Assembly: GCF_003702705.1 (NCBI RefSeq)
Contig: NZ_QZMN01000006.1
Location: forward strand, 184,667 to 248,666
Reading direction: 5' to 3'
DNA: 64,000 nucleotides
DNA from: Ornithinimicrobium cerasi
Lineage (GTDB): Bacteria > Actinomycetota > Actinomycetes > Actinomycetales > Dermatophilaceae
Both the position numbers and the translations under genes were made by a program. Within the stretch, counting starts at the first letter, position 1. Each line of letters begins with the position of its first letter. Of this stretch, positions 1 to 9,113 are shown piece by piece. The notes below the pieces were generated by a model that did not search any database, was not told the origin of the DNA, and saw nothing but the letters and a program-made list of their open reading frames with translations.

Positions 1-48
1 ATGCATTCGTGGCACCGTGCGGCGGCCAGGTGCGCAACCAGTACCGCG

Positions 49-819
49 CTAGGAGGTACTCCCCTCGACCAGGATCACGTCATCACCCTCGAGGTCGGCG
101 CGGAACCCGTCGTCCCGGACGTCGACCTCCAGCAGCACCAGACCCTCGGGCAGACCCTCGATGGCGTGCTCGATGGTGACGAACCGACGCACCACCGAGG
201 CCGTGGCGCGCGACAGGACGCCGGGACCCCCCAGGTCGATGGACTGCGGCTCGACGACCAGGAGGCCGTCCTCGACCTCCACCGTGCCGGTCGCCGCGAC
301 GGTCAGGTCCCGCCCCAGGACCTCCACCGTCCGCACGACCAGCGCCTGACCGTCCGCGGCCGCCCGTACCTCGGAGTCCCCGCCCAGCTCGGCCGCGATG
401 TCGTCGAACGGCACCGTGGCCTGCACCTCCAGGCGGTCGGCCACGAGCCCGTCCGGTCCTGACCGCACCCCCTGACCGGTAGCCCGCACGTCGGTCAGCG
501 TGGAGTCGGGCAGCACGAGGGTGCCGGCGTCCAGCCCCAGGTCGGCGATCCAGACCTCCTCCGGCGTGAGGTCGGCCGGCGGGGTCGCCGAGCCGCGCGT
601 CGTGACCGCGCCGGGCGTCGTGACAGAACCGGGCGTCGTGACAGAACCGGGCGTGGTGACCGAGCCGGGGGGCCGCCCGGACCCCGGCTCCCCGGCGGAA
701 GGGCCGTCCGACCCCGCCGGCACGGTCATCGTCCACCACACCACCGCCAGGACCCCTACCTGCACCAGCGCCAGGGCCAGCGCACCGATCAACCAGTCCC
801 GGGGCCGTGATCGCGTCAT
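49..819 (-). CDS. DUF2993 (LmeA-like) membrane-anchored protein
   Basis: 256 aa. Residues about 9-31 form one hydrophobic segment that acts as a membrane anchor. A Pro/Gly/Ser/Thr linker follows, containing a PGSVTT repeat, and then a DUF2993 domain of about 165 residues reaching the C-terminus. The family is typical of actinobacterial envelopes; LmeA of mycobacteria supports lipoglycan mannan elongation, but that role is not shown here. I chose the ATG at 819 because the protein then begins with a short basic stretch before the anchor. A GTG at 846 in the same frame is also possible, and neither has a good ribosome binding site. The next gene upstream, ldh, is separated by a long G-rich tract. 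Confidence 0.75.
   Translation of the reverse strand: MTRSRPRDWLIGALALALVQVGVLAVVWWTMTVPAGSDGPSAGEPGSGRPPGSVTTPGSVTTPGSVTTPGAVTTRGSATPPADLTPEEVWIADLGLDAGTLVLPDSTLTDVRATGQGVRSGPDGLVADRLEVQATVPFDDIAAELGGDSEVRAAADGQALVVRTVEVLGRDLTVAATGTVEVEDGLLVVEPQSIDLGGPGVLSRATASVVRRFVTIEHAIEGLPEGLVLLEVDVRDDGFRADLEGDDVILVEGSTS
598..669. repeat. 18-bp tandem repeat (4 copies) inside the DUF2993 gene
   Basis: Four consecutive 18-bp units start at 598, 616, 634 and 652 (plus-strand unit CGTCGTGACAGAACCGGG with a few substitutions). On the minus strand they encode PGSVTT repeats in the linker between membrane anchor and DUF2993 domain. The length is a multiple of three, so copy-number changes would lengthen the linker without breaking the frame. 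Confidence 0.85.
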
Positions 820-916
820 CGGGCCAGTCTGCGGGATGTCCACCACAACTCACAGGCGCAAACCTCCACTGGCGGCGGGATGCATCCCCCCTGAGGAACG
901 CTTCGGTCCTGTGAGT

Positions 917-1005
917 TTGTGGGGGGCGGGGGGTGAGGGGGGTGGCGGGGGCCGGGGGGTGGCCGGGGGGGTGGGCGGGGGGTGGCGGGGGGTGCGGGGC
1001 CTCGG
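917..1005. repeat. G-rich low-complexity tract
   Basis: About 90 bp of almost pure G with isolated C, T and A, with many runs of 4 to 7 G, lying directly downstream of the ldh stop codon. G-runs this dense can form G-quadruplexes and may help end transcription. A related tract lies at 18990-19105. No gene is visible here. Confidence 0.6.
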
Positions 1006-1007
1006 CC

Positions 1008-1970
1008 TCAGACGCCGACCTGCTCCACGGTCGCCCGGATCGAGGCGGCGCTGAGCCGCAGCTGCTCCAGCTCGGCGTCCGACATCGGCACGGAGAGCCG
1101 CTCGAGCGCACCCCCCGCCCCCACCACGGTGGGCACCGACAGGCAGACCCCCTCGACGCCGTGCTCGCCCTCGAGGAGCGTCGACACGGGCAGGACGCGC
1201 CGCTCGTCCCGGAGGACGGACTCGACGATCTGGCAGCAGGCGAGGGCCACGGCGTAGTTGGTGGCCCCCTTGCCGGCGATGATCCGGTAGGCCGCGTGCA
1301 CGACCTCGTCGGCGATGTCCGCGAGCGCCTGCTCGTCGAGGGCGCCGCCGTGCATGCGCGACCAGTCGCGGATCGGCACACCGCCGACGCTGGCCGAGCT
1401 CCACAGCGGGAACTCGGTGTCGCCGTGCTCGCCGACGATGTAGGCGTGGACGTTCTGCACCGCGACCCCGATGCGGCTGGCGATCGCGTGCCGCAGGCGG
1501 GAGGAGTCGAGCACCGTCCCGGAGCCGAAGAGCTGCTGGGGCGGCAGCCCGGTCAGCCGCAGCGCGGCCGTGGTCACGACGTCCACCGGGTTGGTGACCA
1601 TGAGGTATGTCGCGTCCGGCGCCACCTCGAGGAGCCGGGGCATGATGCTGCGGGTCAGCGCCACGGTGCTCTCGGCGAGCTCCATCCGGCTCTGGCCGGG
1701 CTTCTGCTTGGCCCCGGCGGTGACGACGACGACGCGCGCGTCACGGCATACCTCGACGTCGTCGCTGCCCTCGATCGACCCCATGGGGGTGAAGGAGAGC
1801 CCGTGGCTGATGTCGAGCACCTCGGCCTCGAGCTTGGCGCTGTCGATGTCGTGCAGGACGACGCGGCGCGCGCTGCCGCGGACGAGGGCGGTGTAGGCGA
1901 TGGTGGCGCCGACGGCACCGGCGCCGACGACGGCGACGTCCGGGCGGCCGGGGGCGGTTCGATCGGTCAT
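1008..1970 (-). CDS. ldh: L-lactate dehydrogenase
   Basis: 320 aa, normal for the family. It reduces pyruvate to L-lactate with NADH in the cytoplasm. The Rossmann motif GAGAVG lies at residues 16-21. In the substrate loop AKQKPGQSR the Gln marks a lactate rather than malate dehydrogenase. The catalytic His is residue 182 in GEHGDTE, and the substrate-binding Arg lies in DSSRLR near 158-160. The gene appears to be a single transcription unit, with the ABC-transporter genes starting 49 bp away on the same strand. Its position next to the exporter suggests no functional link. Confidence 0.95.
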   Translation of the reverse strand: MTDRTAPGRPDVAVVGAGAVGATIAYTALVRGSARRVVLHDIDSAKLEAEVLDISHGLSFTPMGSIEGSDDVEVCRDARVVVVTAGAKQKPGQSRMELAESTVALTRSIMPRLLEVAPDATYLMVTNPVDVVTTAALRLTGLPPQQLFGSGTVLDSSRLRHAIASRIGVAVQNVHAYIVGEHGDTEFPLWSSASVGGVPIRDWSRMHGGALDEQALADIADEVVHAAYRIIAGKGATNYAVALACCQIVESVLRDERRVLPVSTLLEGEHGVEGVCLSVPTVVGAGGALERLSVPMSDAELEQLRLSAASIRATVEQVGV

Positions 1971-2019
1971 GGGGACAGTGTGTCGGAGTCGGCCCGCCCC
2001 GTGGGACCGCCGGCCCCGC

Positions 2020-3159
2020 TCACATGGCCCTCCCCAGCGAGCGACGCAGCAGCCAGCCCCCGGCGAGGAGCACGGCGGCCGCCATCGCGGCGAGCACCCC
2101 GAGCTGCGGCAGCACGTCGAGGACGCCGCCGCCGCGCCGCTGGATCTCCGCGAGAGCCTCGTAGGCCCAGCCGTGCGGCGTCGCCATGGCGACCGTCCGC
2201 AGCCCCTCGGGGAAGAACTCCAGCGGGACCATGCAGCCGCCGAGCGCCGCGAGGATCAGCCCCCCGCCGACACCGATACCGCTGGCCAGCCCGTCCGAGT
2301 CGACGACCACGCCGATGACGAGGGCGACCCCGGCGGCGACCAGGCCGAAGAGCGCCAGCACGGTGAGGACGGCGCCCAGGTCACCCCAGCGCACGTCGAA
2401 GAGGAGGCTGCTGGCGACCATGATGTAGGCGCCCTGGAAGACCGCGATGACGAAGCGGCCCAGCGCCAGCCCGGCCACCGCCTGGGTGCTCGTGATGGGC
2501 GCCGCCATCGTCCGGCGGATCGCCCCCGACCGGCGCGCGTTGATCATCGCGCTCGCCGCGGTGAGGGTGTTGAGGAAGACGAAGAGCAGCAGCTGCCCGC
2601 CGGCCCCGATCTCGAACCGCCCCATCGCGGCGAACTCCTCCATCACCGGGTCGGTGCCGCCGACCTCGACGCCGGCCGCGGACCAGCCGTCCGGAGCCCC
2701 GTCCAGGGCGGCCGCCGCCTGCTCGGGCGAGAGCCCCGCACCGGTCAGGACGTCCTCCTGGGCGCGGGCGACCGTCACCCGGTCCGCGGCGCTGCGGACC
2801 AGCTGCCCCAGCCCCGCGGCCGTCTGCTCGTCGGCGACCACGAGGTCGAGCTGCAGCGGCTCGGCCGAGCGGACGACGATACCGACGTCGGCGGTGCCCA
2901 CGCTCACCAGCTCCTCCACGGTGGCGGCCTCGGCGTGCCGGGAGGTGTCGAGGTCGATGGTGGCCAGCTCCGCCTCGAGCGCCGCCACCGTGCCGGCGTC
3001 GCCGCTGAGGGCGACCTGGGCGGTCCCGCCCCCGCCGCCGGACTGCAGGCCGAGGACGACGACGAGGACCATGGGCAGGACCAGCACGAAGAAGAGGTTG
3101 AGCCGGTCGGCGAGGAACCGCCGCAGCTCGAGCACGGCGAGGGCGACGACGGATCTCAC
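2020..3159 (-). CDS. ABC-2 type exporter permease (second subunit)
   Basis: 379 aa. The N-terminal membrane segment (about 18-38) is followed by a large extracytoplasmic loop (about 40-190) and then five hydrophobic segments to the end, the usual ABC2_membrane_3 layout. The GTG start at 3159 overlaps the stop codon of the preceding permease (GTGA), so the two are translationally coupled. A much longer reading frame continues upstream, but that part is the antisense shadow of the neighbouring gene. With 3156-4331 it probably forms a heterodimeric membrane pore driven by the ATPase at 4334-5317. The substrate is unknown; close families export drugs or lipids. Confidence 0.88.
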   Translation of the reverse strand: MRSVVALAVLELRRFLADRLNLFFVLVLPMVLVVVLGLQSGGGGGTAQVALSGDAGTVAALEAELATIDLDTSRHAEAATVEELVSVGTADVGIVVRSAEPLQLDLVVADEQTAAGLGQLVRSAADRVTVARAQEDVLTGAGLSPEQAAAALDGAPDGWSAAGVEVGGTDPVMEEFAAMGRFEIGAGGQLLLFVFLNTLTAASAMINARRSGAIRRTMAAPITSTQAVAGLALGRFVIAVFQGAYIMVASSLLFDVRWGDLGAVLTVLALFGLVAAGVALVIGVVVDSDGLASGIGVGGGLILAALGGCMVPLEFFPEGLRTVAMATPHGWAYEALAEIQRRGGGVLDVLPQLGVLAAMAAAVLLAGGWLLRRSLGRAM

Positions 3160-4331
3160 AGCGCGTCCTTCCGGCCCGGCACCAGCCGGGCGAGCACGAG
3201 GATGACCAGCGTGAAGGCGAGCAGGGTGAGCAGGACCGGCGCGAGGTCGGGTATGCCGCCGCCGCCCGCCGTGATCCCCAGCCCGCGCACGAGGGCCGCG
3301 ACCGGGTTGACCTGCAGCAGCGTCCCGACCAGGCCGTCGGTCGGCACCCGGAAGAAGGTGCCGCCGGTGACCCCGAGCGAGATCGCGATGACCGACATGA
3401 GCAGGCTGGCCTGCTCGGCCGTCCGGGCGTAGCGGACCACGAGCGCGATGACCGACGTGGCGGCGGCCACGGTGGCGACGACGAGCACGAGCACCGCCGG
3501 CCACCAGCCGAAGTCGACGCCGTCGAAGAGCAGCTGGCCGGAGGCGAGCAGGACACTCGTGGAGACCGTCCCCAGGATCAGCCCGACGACCGCCTTGGCG
3601 AACGGGATCTGCCAGGCCGGGATCGGCATCGTGCGCAGCCGCGGGAGGGTGCCCCACTCCCGCTCGGTGAGCAGGGCCAGCACGGCGAACCCGACGGTGA
3701 AGAAGAGGAACATCCCGGCCTGACCGGCGACGATGCCCCCGGCGAGACCGAGCTGCTCGCCGGCCACCGTGCGCTCGGCCCACTCGACCTGGGGGGCCGC
3801 GGCGGCGAGGTCGGCGGCCAGCGCCCCCAGGGCCGCCTCGTCCAGACCCGCCCCCGCGGCGCCGGCCACGGTCGCCGCGTCGGCGTCCAGCCGCTGGACG
3901 GTGGCGGTGACGATGCCGGAGACGACGTCCGCCGCGAGGCCGGTGTCCGCGCCCTGGGCCAGCTCCACGCGGGCGCCCTCGCCCGCCGCCACCGCCGCGC
4001 CGAAGCCCTCAGGCACGGTCACGCCCAGGTCCGCCTCCCCGGAGGCGACGAGGTCGGCCACCTCGCCCGGGCCGGCCTCGAGGACGGTGACCGGGATGCC
4101 CTGGTCGGCGAGCGCCCCCAGGGTGCCGACCACGGCGTCGGCGGCGGGGTCGCCGGTCGGGGCCGACACCACCACCGCGACCTCCCCCAGCTGGGGGTCG
4201 TCGAGGCCGGAGAAGGCGAGGTTGAAGACGTAGGACAGCGCGAACGGGATGAGCAGGCCGAAGAGGAGCACCGAGCGGTCGCTGACGTGCTGGCGCAGGT
4301 CGCGGGCGACGAGGACGAGGAGGGTGCGCAT
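3156..4331 (-). CDS. ABC-2 type exporter permease (first subunit)
   Basis: 391 aa, with the same architecture as its downstream partner: one N-terminal membrane segment (about 20-40), a long soluble loop (to about 190), then a C-terminal bundle of five to six membrane helices. The ATG at 4331 lies 2 bp after the stop of the ATP-binding protein gene. The paired permeases differ in sequence, pointing to an obligate heterodimer rather than a recent duplication. The protein family is recognised; the cargo is not. Confidence 0.88.
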   Translation of the reverse strand: MRTLLVLVARDLRQHVSDRSVLLFGLLIPFALSYVFNLAFSGLDDPQLGEVAVVVSAPTGDPAADAVVGTLGALADQGIPVTVLEAGPGEVADLVASGEADLGVTVPEGFGAAVAAGEGARVELAQGADTGLAADVVSGIVTATVQRLDADAATVAGAAGAGLDEAALGALAADLAAAAPQVEWAERTVAGEQLGLAGGIVAGQAGMFLFFTVGFAVLALLTEREWGTLPRLRTMPIPAWQIPFAKAVVGLILGTVSTSVLLASGQLLFDGVDFGWWPAVLVLVVATVAAATSVIALVVRYARTAEQASLLMSVIAISLGVTGGTFFRVPTDGLVGTLLQVNPVAALVRGLGITAGGGGIPDLAPVLLTLLAFTLVILVLARLVPGRKDAL

Positions 4332-4333
4332 CG

Positions 4334-5317
4334 TCAGTCCCGCAGGGCCTTGCCGGTGAGGTGCAGGAAGACGGACTCCAGGTCGGGGCGCTGGATCACC
4401 ACGTCGCTGAGGTTCATCCCGGCGTCGGAGACGGTGCGGACCACCCCGGCGACCGCGGTGGGGGCGTTCTGGACGACGAGGCGCAGGTGGTTCCCGTCCC
4501 GGGCCACCTTCTGGACCACGGGTATGCCGCGCAGGCTCACCTCCGCGGCGGCCACGTCCCCGCCGCCGCTGAGCACGATGGTGTCCACGCCGCCGGTGAG
4601 CTCGATCAGCTCGTCCTGGGTGCCCTCGGCCTGCACGCGGCCGTCGTCGACGATGGCGACCCGGTCGCAGAGCCGCTGCGCCTCCTCCATGTAGTGAGTC
4701 GTGTAGAGCACCGCCATGCCCTGCCCGGCGAGCGCCTCGACCGACTCGAGGATGGCGTTGCGCGACTGCGGGTCGACCCCCACCGTGGGCTCGTCGAGGA
4801 CGAGGAGGTCGGGGTGGTGGAGCAGTCCGATGCCGATGTTGAGCCGGCGCTTCATCCCCCCCGAGAACTTCTTGCTCGGCTCCTTGGCCCGGTCGGACAG
4901 CCCGACCAGCTCCAGCACCTCCCCGACCCGCGTCCGCAGCTCGGCCCCGTGCAGCCCCTGCAGGCGGCCGAAGAAGGTGAGGTTCTGCCGTGCCGAGATC
5001 TCGGGGTAGACCGCCAGGTCCTGCGGCACCAGGCCGAGCCGGCGCTTGGCCGCCAGCGGTTCCTGCGCCATCGGCACCCCGGCCACGTGCACGCTGCCGC
5101 CGTCGGGCGACAGCAGGCCGCAGATCATCGAGATCGTCGTGGTCTTGCCCGCGCCGTTCGGCCCGAGCAGGCCGAAGGTCTGCCCCGGCTCGATGCGCAG
5201 GCTCACGTGGTCCACGGCCGTGACGGGTCCGAACCTCCGGACGAGGTCGACGGCCTCGAGCACGGGGGTCGAGGACAGCACCGGGGTCGACGCGGGCGCC
5301 GGGGTGGAAGTGGTCAT
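4334..5317 (-). CDS. ABC exporter ATP-binding protein
   Basis: 327 aa, DrrA/CcmA-like. Walker A GPNGAGKT lies at residues 52-59. The signature is FSGGMKRRLNIG, Walker B is LLVLDEPTVG and the H-loop His is in TTHYMEEA. A C-terminal domain of about 80 residues typical of drug/lipid-exporter ATPases follows. I chose the ATG at 5317 because the earlier in-frame codons encode low-complexity sequence. There is no clear ribosome binding site, so the mRNA may be leaderless. It is the first gene of the three-gene exporter operon and is divergent from the carotenoid methyltransferase. Confidence 0.92.
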   Translation of the reverse strand: MTTSTPAPASTPVLSSTPVLEAVDLVRRFGPVTAVDHVSLRIEPGQTFGLLGPNGAGKTTTISMICGLLSPDGGSVHVAGVPMAQEPLAAKRRLGLVPQDLAVYPEISARQNLTFFGRLQGLHGAELRTRVGEVLELVGLSDRAKEPSKKFSGGMKRRLNIGIGLLHHPDLLVLDEPTVGVDPQSRNAILESVEALAGQGMAVLYTTHYMEEAQRLCDRVAIVDDGRVQAEGTQDELIELTGGVDTIVLSGGGDVAAAEVSLRGIPVVQKVARDGNHLRLVVQNAPTAVAGVVRTVSDAGMNLSDVVIQRPDLESVFLHLTGKALRD

Positions 5318-5474
5318 GCAGCCAACGTACGGCGGCCCACCGACCCGCCGGTGTGACATCCGTGACGGATTCGCTGTGGCGTTCGCGACACCGTGACCCG
5401 GCGGTCCGGGCGTCGGTGCGCCCGGAGCGGAGACATAGGGTGGGAGCCCGACGCACGAGGCACCGAGGAGACCC
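5318..5474. promoter_or_regulatory. Divergent promoter region, ABC exporter / carotenoid arm
   Basis: 157-bp gap between two divergent operons. A possible -10 element for the rightward genes is TAGGGT at 5436-5441, followed by a GAGGAG ribosome binding site just before the ATG at 5475. I could not find a convincing -35 element. Confidence 0.35.
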
Positions 5475-6203
5475 ATGCAGCTCGCTGAGCAGTTCGACCG
5501 CGCGGCCGGCCGCTACGACCTCCTGACCCGGCTCAACCCCGGCTACCACGGGGCGCTGCGCTCCGCCGCGGACGCCCTGGTCGCCCGGCTCGGCACGCCG
5601 AGCCGGCCGACCCTGTGGGACCTCGGCTGCGGCTCCGGGCTGTCCACCCGCGCCCTCCTCGACGCCCTCGCCGCCGCAGGGTTCGACCGGCCCCGGGTGG
5701 TCGGCCTCGACGCGTCGGCCGGCATGCTCGACCAGGCCCGGGCCAAGGGGTGGCCGCAGGGCGTCAGCTTCGTCGAGGCGGTGGCCCAGGACCTGCCCGA
5801 GGTGGCCGCGCGCGAGGTGGACGGGCCCGCCGACGGCGCGCTGGCGGCATACCTGATGAGGAACGTGCCGCAGGACCAGCGCGACGCGGTCGTGCGGGCG
5901 ATCCGTGACCAGCTCCGCCCCGGCGGCTGGGTCGCGCTGCAGGACTACCACGTCAAGGGCGAGGCGGTGCCGACCGCGATCTGGACGGTCGTCTGCTGGG
6001 CGGTCGTGCTGCCGCTCGCCGCCGTGGTGCGCGGCAACCCGGCGATCTACCGCTACCTGTGGCGCAGCGTGCTCGACAACGACAGCACCGCAGACCTGCA
6101 GGCCCGGCTCGAGCGCGCCGGCCTCACCGACATCACCTGGAGCACCGCCCGCGGCTGGCAGCGCGGCATCCTGCACACCGTCCTCGCCCGCCGTCCCGCC
6201 TGA
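5475..6203 (+). CDS. SAM-dependent methyltransferase, carotenoid-cluster (CrtT-like)
   Basis: 242 aa, class I methyltransferase of the UbiE/COQ5 type. The SAM-binding motif LWDLGCGSG lies at residues 47-55 and the acidic residue after strand 2 is in VVGLDAS. The start has a GAGGAG ribosome binding site. It sits directly before a CrtU-like gene, the order seen in Streptomyces isorenieratene clusters where a methyltransferase gene (crtT) neighbours crtU. A role in tailoring the carotenoid is inferred from this context only; a quinone or other small-molecule methyltransferase cannot be excluded. Confidence 0.7.
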   Translation: MQLAEQFDRAAGRYDLLTRLNPGYHGALRSAADALVARLGTPSRPTLWDLGCGSGLSTRALLDALAAAGFDRPRVVGLDASAGMLDQARAKGWPQGVSFVEAVAQDLPEVAAREVDGPADGALAAYLMRNVPQDQRDAVVRAIRDQLRPGGWVALQDYHVKGEAVPTAIWTVVCWAVVLPLAAVVRGNPAIYRYLWRSVLDNDSTADLQARLERAGLTDITWSTARGWQRGILHTVLARRPA

Positions 6204-6220
6204 ACCCGCAGGAGCCGCTG

Positions 6221-7840
6221 ATGAGCCGTCCCCTCCCCCCCGGCCGCGACCGACGCGCCGTCCGGCACCCGGCGGCCCCCGGAGCGCCGCAGGTCACCGA
6301 GCCGCGCTCCGTGGTGGTCGTGGGCGGGGGCATCGCCGGTCTGGGGGCGGCCGTGGTGCTGGCCGAGCGCGGCGTGCGGGTGACGCTCCTGGAGGCGTGC
6401 GGGCAGCTGGGCGGGCGGGTGCGGGCGTGGCCGCTGGAGGACGGGCGGACGATGAGCCGCGGCTTCCACGCGTTCTTCCGCCAGTACTACACCCTGCGCG
6501 CCCTGCTCCGGCGCGTCGACCCCACCCTGCGGCACCTCGTGCCGGTCCCGGACTACCCCCTGCGCCGGGGCGACGGGCTCACCGACAGCTTCGCCGCGCT
6601 GCCGTCGACGCCGCCGGCCAACCTCGCGGCGTTCGTCGTGCGCAGCCCGACCTTCCCGCTCGCCGAGCTGCCCTCGGTGCACCTGCCCAGCGCGCTGGAG
6701 CTGGTCGGCACCTCCTACCCCGCCAGCCACGAGCGCTACGACGGCGAGTCCGCCCAGGACTTCCTCGACCGGCTCCGCTTCCCCGAGGGGGCGCGCCACC
6801 TGGCGCTGGAGGTCTTCGCGCGGTCGTTCTTCGCGCACCCGAGCGAGTTCGGGGCGGGCGAGCTGGTCGGGATGTTCCACACCTACTTCACCGGGTCCTC
6901 CGAGGGCCTCCTCTTCGACGTGCCCGACGACGACTACGACACCGCGCTCTGGGCGCCGCTGGGACGCTACCTGGAGGGGCTCGGCGGGGAGGTGCGTCTC
7001 GGCGTCCGCGCGGACTCCGTGCAGCCCGGGCCGGACGGGGTATGGCGTGTCCGCGCCGGTGACGAGGAGCTCACCGCGGACGCCGTCGTGCTGGCGGCCG
7101 ACCCCCGCGCCACGCGCGCTCTCGTGGCAGAGCTGCGGGTCTCCCACGACGTGGATCGTGCTGCGGCGCAGCAGGACTGGCTGCGCCGCGCGGCCGCCGG
7201 CCGCAACGCGCCACCGTTCGCGGTGCTGCGGCTGTGGCTGGAGGGGACGGTCGACGCGGGGCGGGAGGCCTTCCTGGGCACCAGCGGCTACGACCTGCTC
7301 GACAACGTCACGGTGCTGGAGCGGTTCGAGGAGGGCGCGGCGCGCTGGAGCGCCGAGCACGGCGGGTCGGTCGTGGAGCTGCACGGGTATGCCGTCGACC
7401 CGGTCCGCGACCCCGACCTGTCGGGCGACGGCCCGCTCGGGCTGGACCTCGCCCGGCTGCGGGAGCGGCTGCTGGCCTCCCTGCACGAGGTCTACCCGGA
7501 GACCGCGGGGCTGGGGATCGCCTCCGAGGAGCTGCTCGTCGAGGACGACTGCGCGCTCGTCGGGACCGGCCCGTGGCGCGAGCGGCTCACCGTCGACACC
7601 CCCTACGACGGTCTCGTGCTGGCCGGGGACGGCCTGCGGGTCGACTACCCCATCGCCCTCATGGAGCGGGCGGCCGTCACCGGGGTGCTCGCGGCCAACG
7701 CGCTGCTCGCCGGCTGGGGGGTGCGCGGCGAGGACGTGTGGACCGTGCCCCTGGAGGGCCTGCTGGCCCGCCCGCCCCGCGCGGCGGCGCGGCTCGCGGG
7801 GAAGGTGCGCGACGCCATACCCGCCCTCGGCCGGCGATGA
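6221..7840 (+). CDS. CrtU-like carotenoid desaturase/methylase (FAD flavoprotein)
   Basis: 539 aa. The FAD-binding motif GGGIAG lies at residues 35-40 and a second flavin motif is at the C-terminus (LAGDGLRVDYP). The stretch GFHAFFRQYYTLRALLRR strongly resembles the CrtU (isorenieratene synthase) family, which desaturates beta-carotene end rings and shifts a methyl group to make aromatic rings. The ATG at 6221 has GGAG 7 nt upstream and starts 17 nt after the methyltransferase stop; the stop overlaps the P450 start (ATGA). CrtU needs a beta-ring substrate, but no lycopene cyclase gene is in the window. A different phytoene-desaturase-like oxidoreductase is the alternative. Confidence 0.78.
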   Translation: MSRPLPPGRDRRAVRHPAAPGAPQVTEPRSVVVVGGGIAGLGAAVVLAERGVRVTLLEACGQLGGRVRAWPLEDGRTMSRGFHAFFRQYYTLRALLRRVDPTLRHLVPVPDYPLRRGDGLTDSFAALPSTPPANLAAFVVRSPTFPLAELPSVHLPSALELVGTSYPASHERYDGESAQDFLDRLRFPEGARHLALEVFARSFFAHPSEFGAGELVGMFHTYFTGSSEGLLFDVPDDDYDTALWAPLGRYLEGLGGEVRLGVRADSVQPGPDGVWRVRAGDEELTADAVVLAADPRATRALVAELRVSHDVDRAAAQQDWLRRAAAGRNAPPFAVLRLWLEGTVDAGREAFLGTSGYDLLDNVTVLERFEEGAARWSAEHGGSVVELHGYAVDPVRDPDLSGDGPLGLDLARLRERLLASLHEVYPETAGLGIASEELLVEDDCALVGTGPWRERLTVDTPYDGLVLAGDGLRVDYPIALMERAAVTGVLAANALLAGWGVRGEDVWTVPLEGLLARPPRAAARLAGKVRDAIPALGRR

Positions 7841-9048
7841 GCACCTCGCGGCGCGTCGCCCTCCGGCCCGACGAGCCCACCGACCCCCGGGTCGAGCGGG
7901 TGGCCGGGGACGAGGACGCGGGCGTGAGCACCGTGTGGCGGGTCCGCTCGCTCGGCGCGGCGCGCCAGCTGCTGCGCGCCCGCCACGCGACGACGCAGGC
8001 GGGGTTCACCGCCGAGGCGATCCCGCAGGGCTACCTCCGGCATCACCCGATCCTCGTCTCCGACGGGCCGCAGCACGACGAGCAGCGCCGCAAGGTGGCG
8101 CGGTTCTTCGCCCCCACCGTCGTGGCGGAGCGCTACACGACGCAGATGGAGGACTGCGCCGACCGGCTGCTCGGCGCGGCCGACGCGCGGGGCGGCTGCC
8201 GGCTCGACGAGCTGGCGCTGCTCTACACGGTGGAGGTGACGGCGGAGGTGGTGGGGCTGACCGAGTCGTCGGTGCCGAGGATGGCGCGCCGGCTGGAGTC
8301 GTTCTTCCGGCAGCCGCCGTTCGACATCACCCGGCGCGACCTGGGCCGGAAGCCCCGGGAGTGGGCCCGGGCCGCGGTCAACGGGCTGGTGCCGGTGGCG
8401 CGGTTCTGGTGGGCGGACGTGCGACCCGCGGTGCGCAGCCGGCGGCGCCGGCCCCGGCAGGACGTCGTCAGCCACCTCCTCGCCGAGGGCTACAGCGGCA
8501 CCGGGATCCTCGTCGAGTGCGTCACGTACGGCACCGCCGGGATGGTGACGACGCGCGAGTTCGTCGTGATGGCGGCGTGGCACCTGCTGCGGGACGAGGC
8601 GCTGCTCGAGCGCTACCTCGTGGCGGAGGAGGTCGAGCGGCTGGCGATCCTGCACGAGGTCATCCGGCTCGAGCCGGTCGTCGGGCACCTCTACCGCCGC
8701 GCCCAGGTCGCCGTGCCCGTGTCCGACGGCGGGCACGAGTGGACCGTGGAGCCGGGCGACCTCGTCGACATCTGCGTGCGCTCGGCCAACGCCGACCCCG
8801 AGGCGGTCGGGGCGGACCCGCTCGACCTGTGCCCCGGCCGCGCGCTCCCCCCGGGGGTCAACGCGGCAGGGCTGGCCTTCGGCGACGGCGAGCACCGCTG
8901 CCCCGGGCAGCCGCTCGCGCTGCTGGAGTCGGACGTCCTGCTGCGCCGTCTCCTCGCGCGCCGCCCGCAGATCGTGCGCGAGCCCGACCTGGGCTGGGAC
9001 CACCTCATCGAGGGTTACTGGCTGCGGGGCCTCCACCTCACCTGGTAG
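7837..9048 (+). CDS. Cytochrome P450, probable carotenoid hydroxylase
   Basis: 403 aa, usual for a soluble bacterial P450. The haem-ligand Cys is residue 355 in FGDGEHRCPG, the ExxR motif is E274-R277 and the I-helix threonines lie in AGMVTTREF (234-242). Its ATG overlaps the CrtU-like stop codon by four bases, so it is co-translated. In Brevibacterium linens a P450 beside the aromatic-carotenoid genes has been proposed to hydroxylate isorenieratene; the same ring-hydroxylation role is inferred here. No ferredoxin or reductase gene is adjacent, so the electron donor must be encoded elsewhere. Confidence 0.85.
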   Translation: MSTSRRVALRPDEPTDPRVERVAGDEDAGVSTVWRVRSLGAARQLLRARHATTQAGFTAEAIPQGYLRHHPILVSDGPQHDEQRRKVARFFAPTVVAERYTTQMEDCADRLLGAADARGGCRLDELALLYTVEVTAEVVGLTESSVPRMARRLESFFRQPPFDITRRDLGRKPREWARAAVNGLVPVARFWWADVRPAVRSRRRRPRQDVVSHLLAEGYSGTGILVECVTYGTAGMVTTREFVVMAAWHLLRDEALLERYLVAEEVERLAILHEVIRLEPVVGHLYRRAQVAVPVSDGGHEWTVEPGDLVDICVRSANADPEAVGADPLDLCPGRALPPGVNAAGLAFGDGEHRCPGQPLALLESDVLLRRLLARRPQIVREPDLGWDHLIEGYWLRGLHLTW

Positions 9049-9111
9049 TCCGGCACACTCGGGACGTCCGGCGCACGTCCGACACACTCGGGCATGTCCG
9101 GCACACTCGGG
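9049..9111. repeat. Three copies of a 15-bp repeat before a small gene
   Basis: TCCGGCACACTCGGG occurs at 9049-9063 and 9097-9111, and with one change at 9078-9092; a degenerate fourth piece lies near 9066. Spacings are 29 and 19 bp. The block fills the space between the P450 stop and the ATG at 9114, so it could be an operator array or simple repeat expansion. Confidence 0.7.
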
Positions 9112-9113
9112 GT

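Noticed and set aside
2020-3783. A 587-codon version of the second ABC permease
   Set aside because: The extra N-terminal part is out-of-frame sequence of the upstream permease; the GTGA overlap at 3159 gives a normal start.
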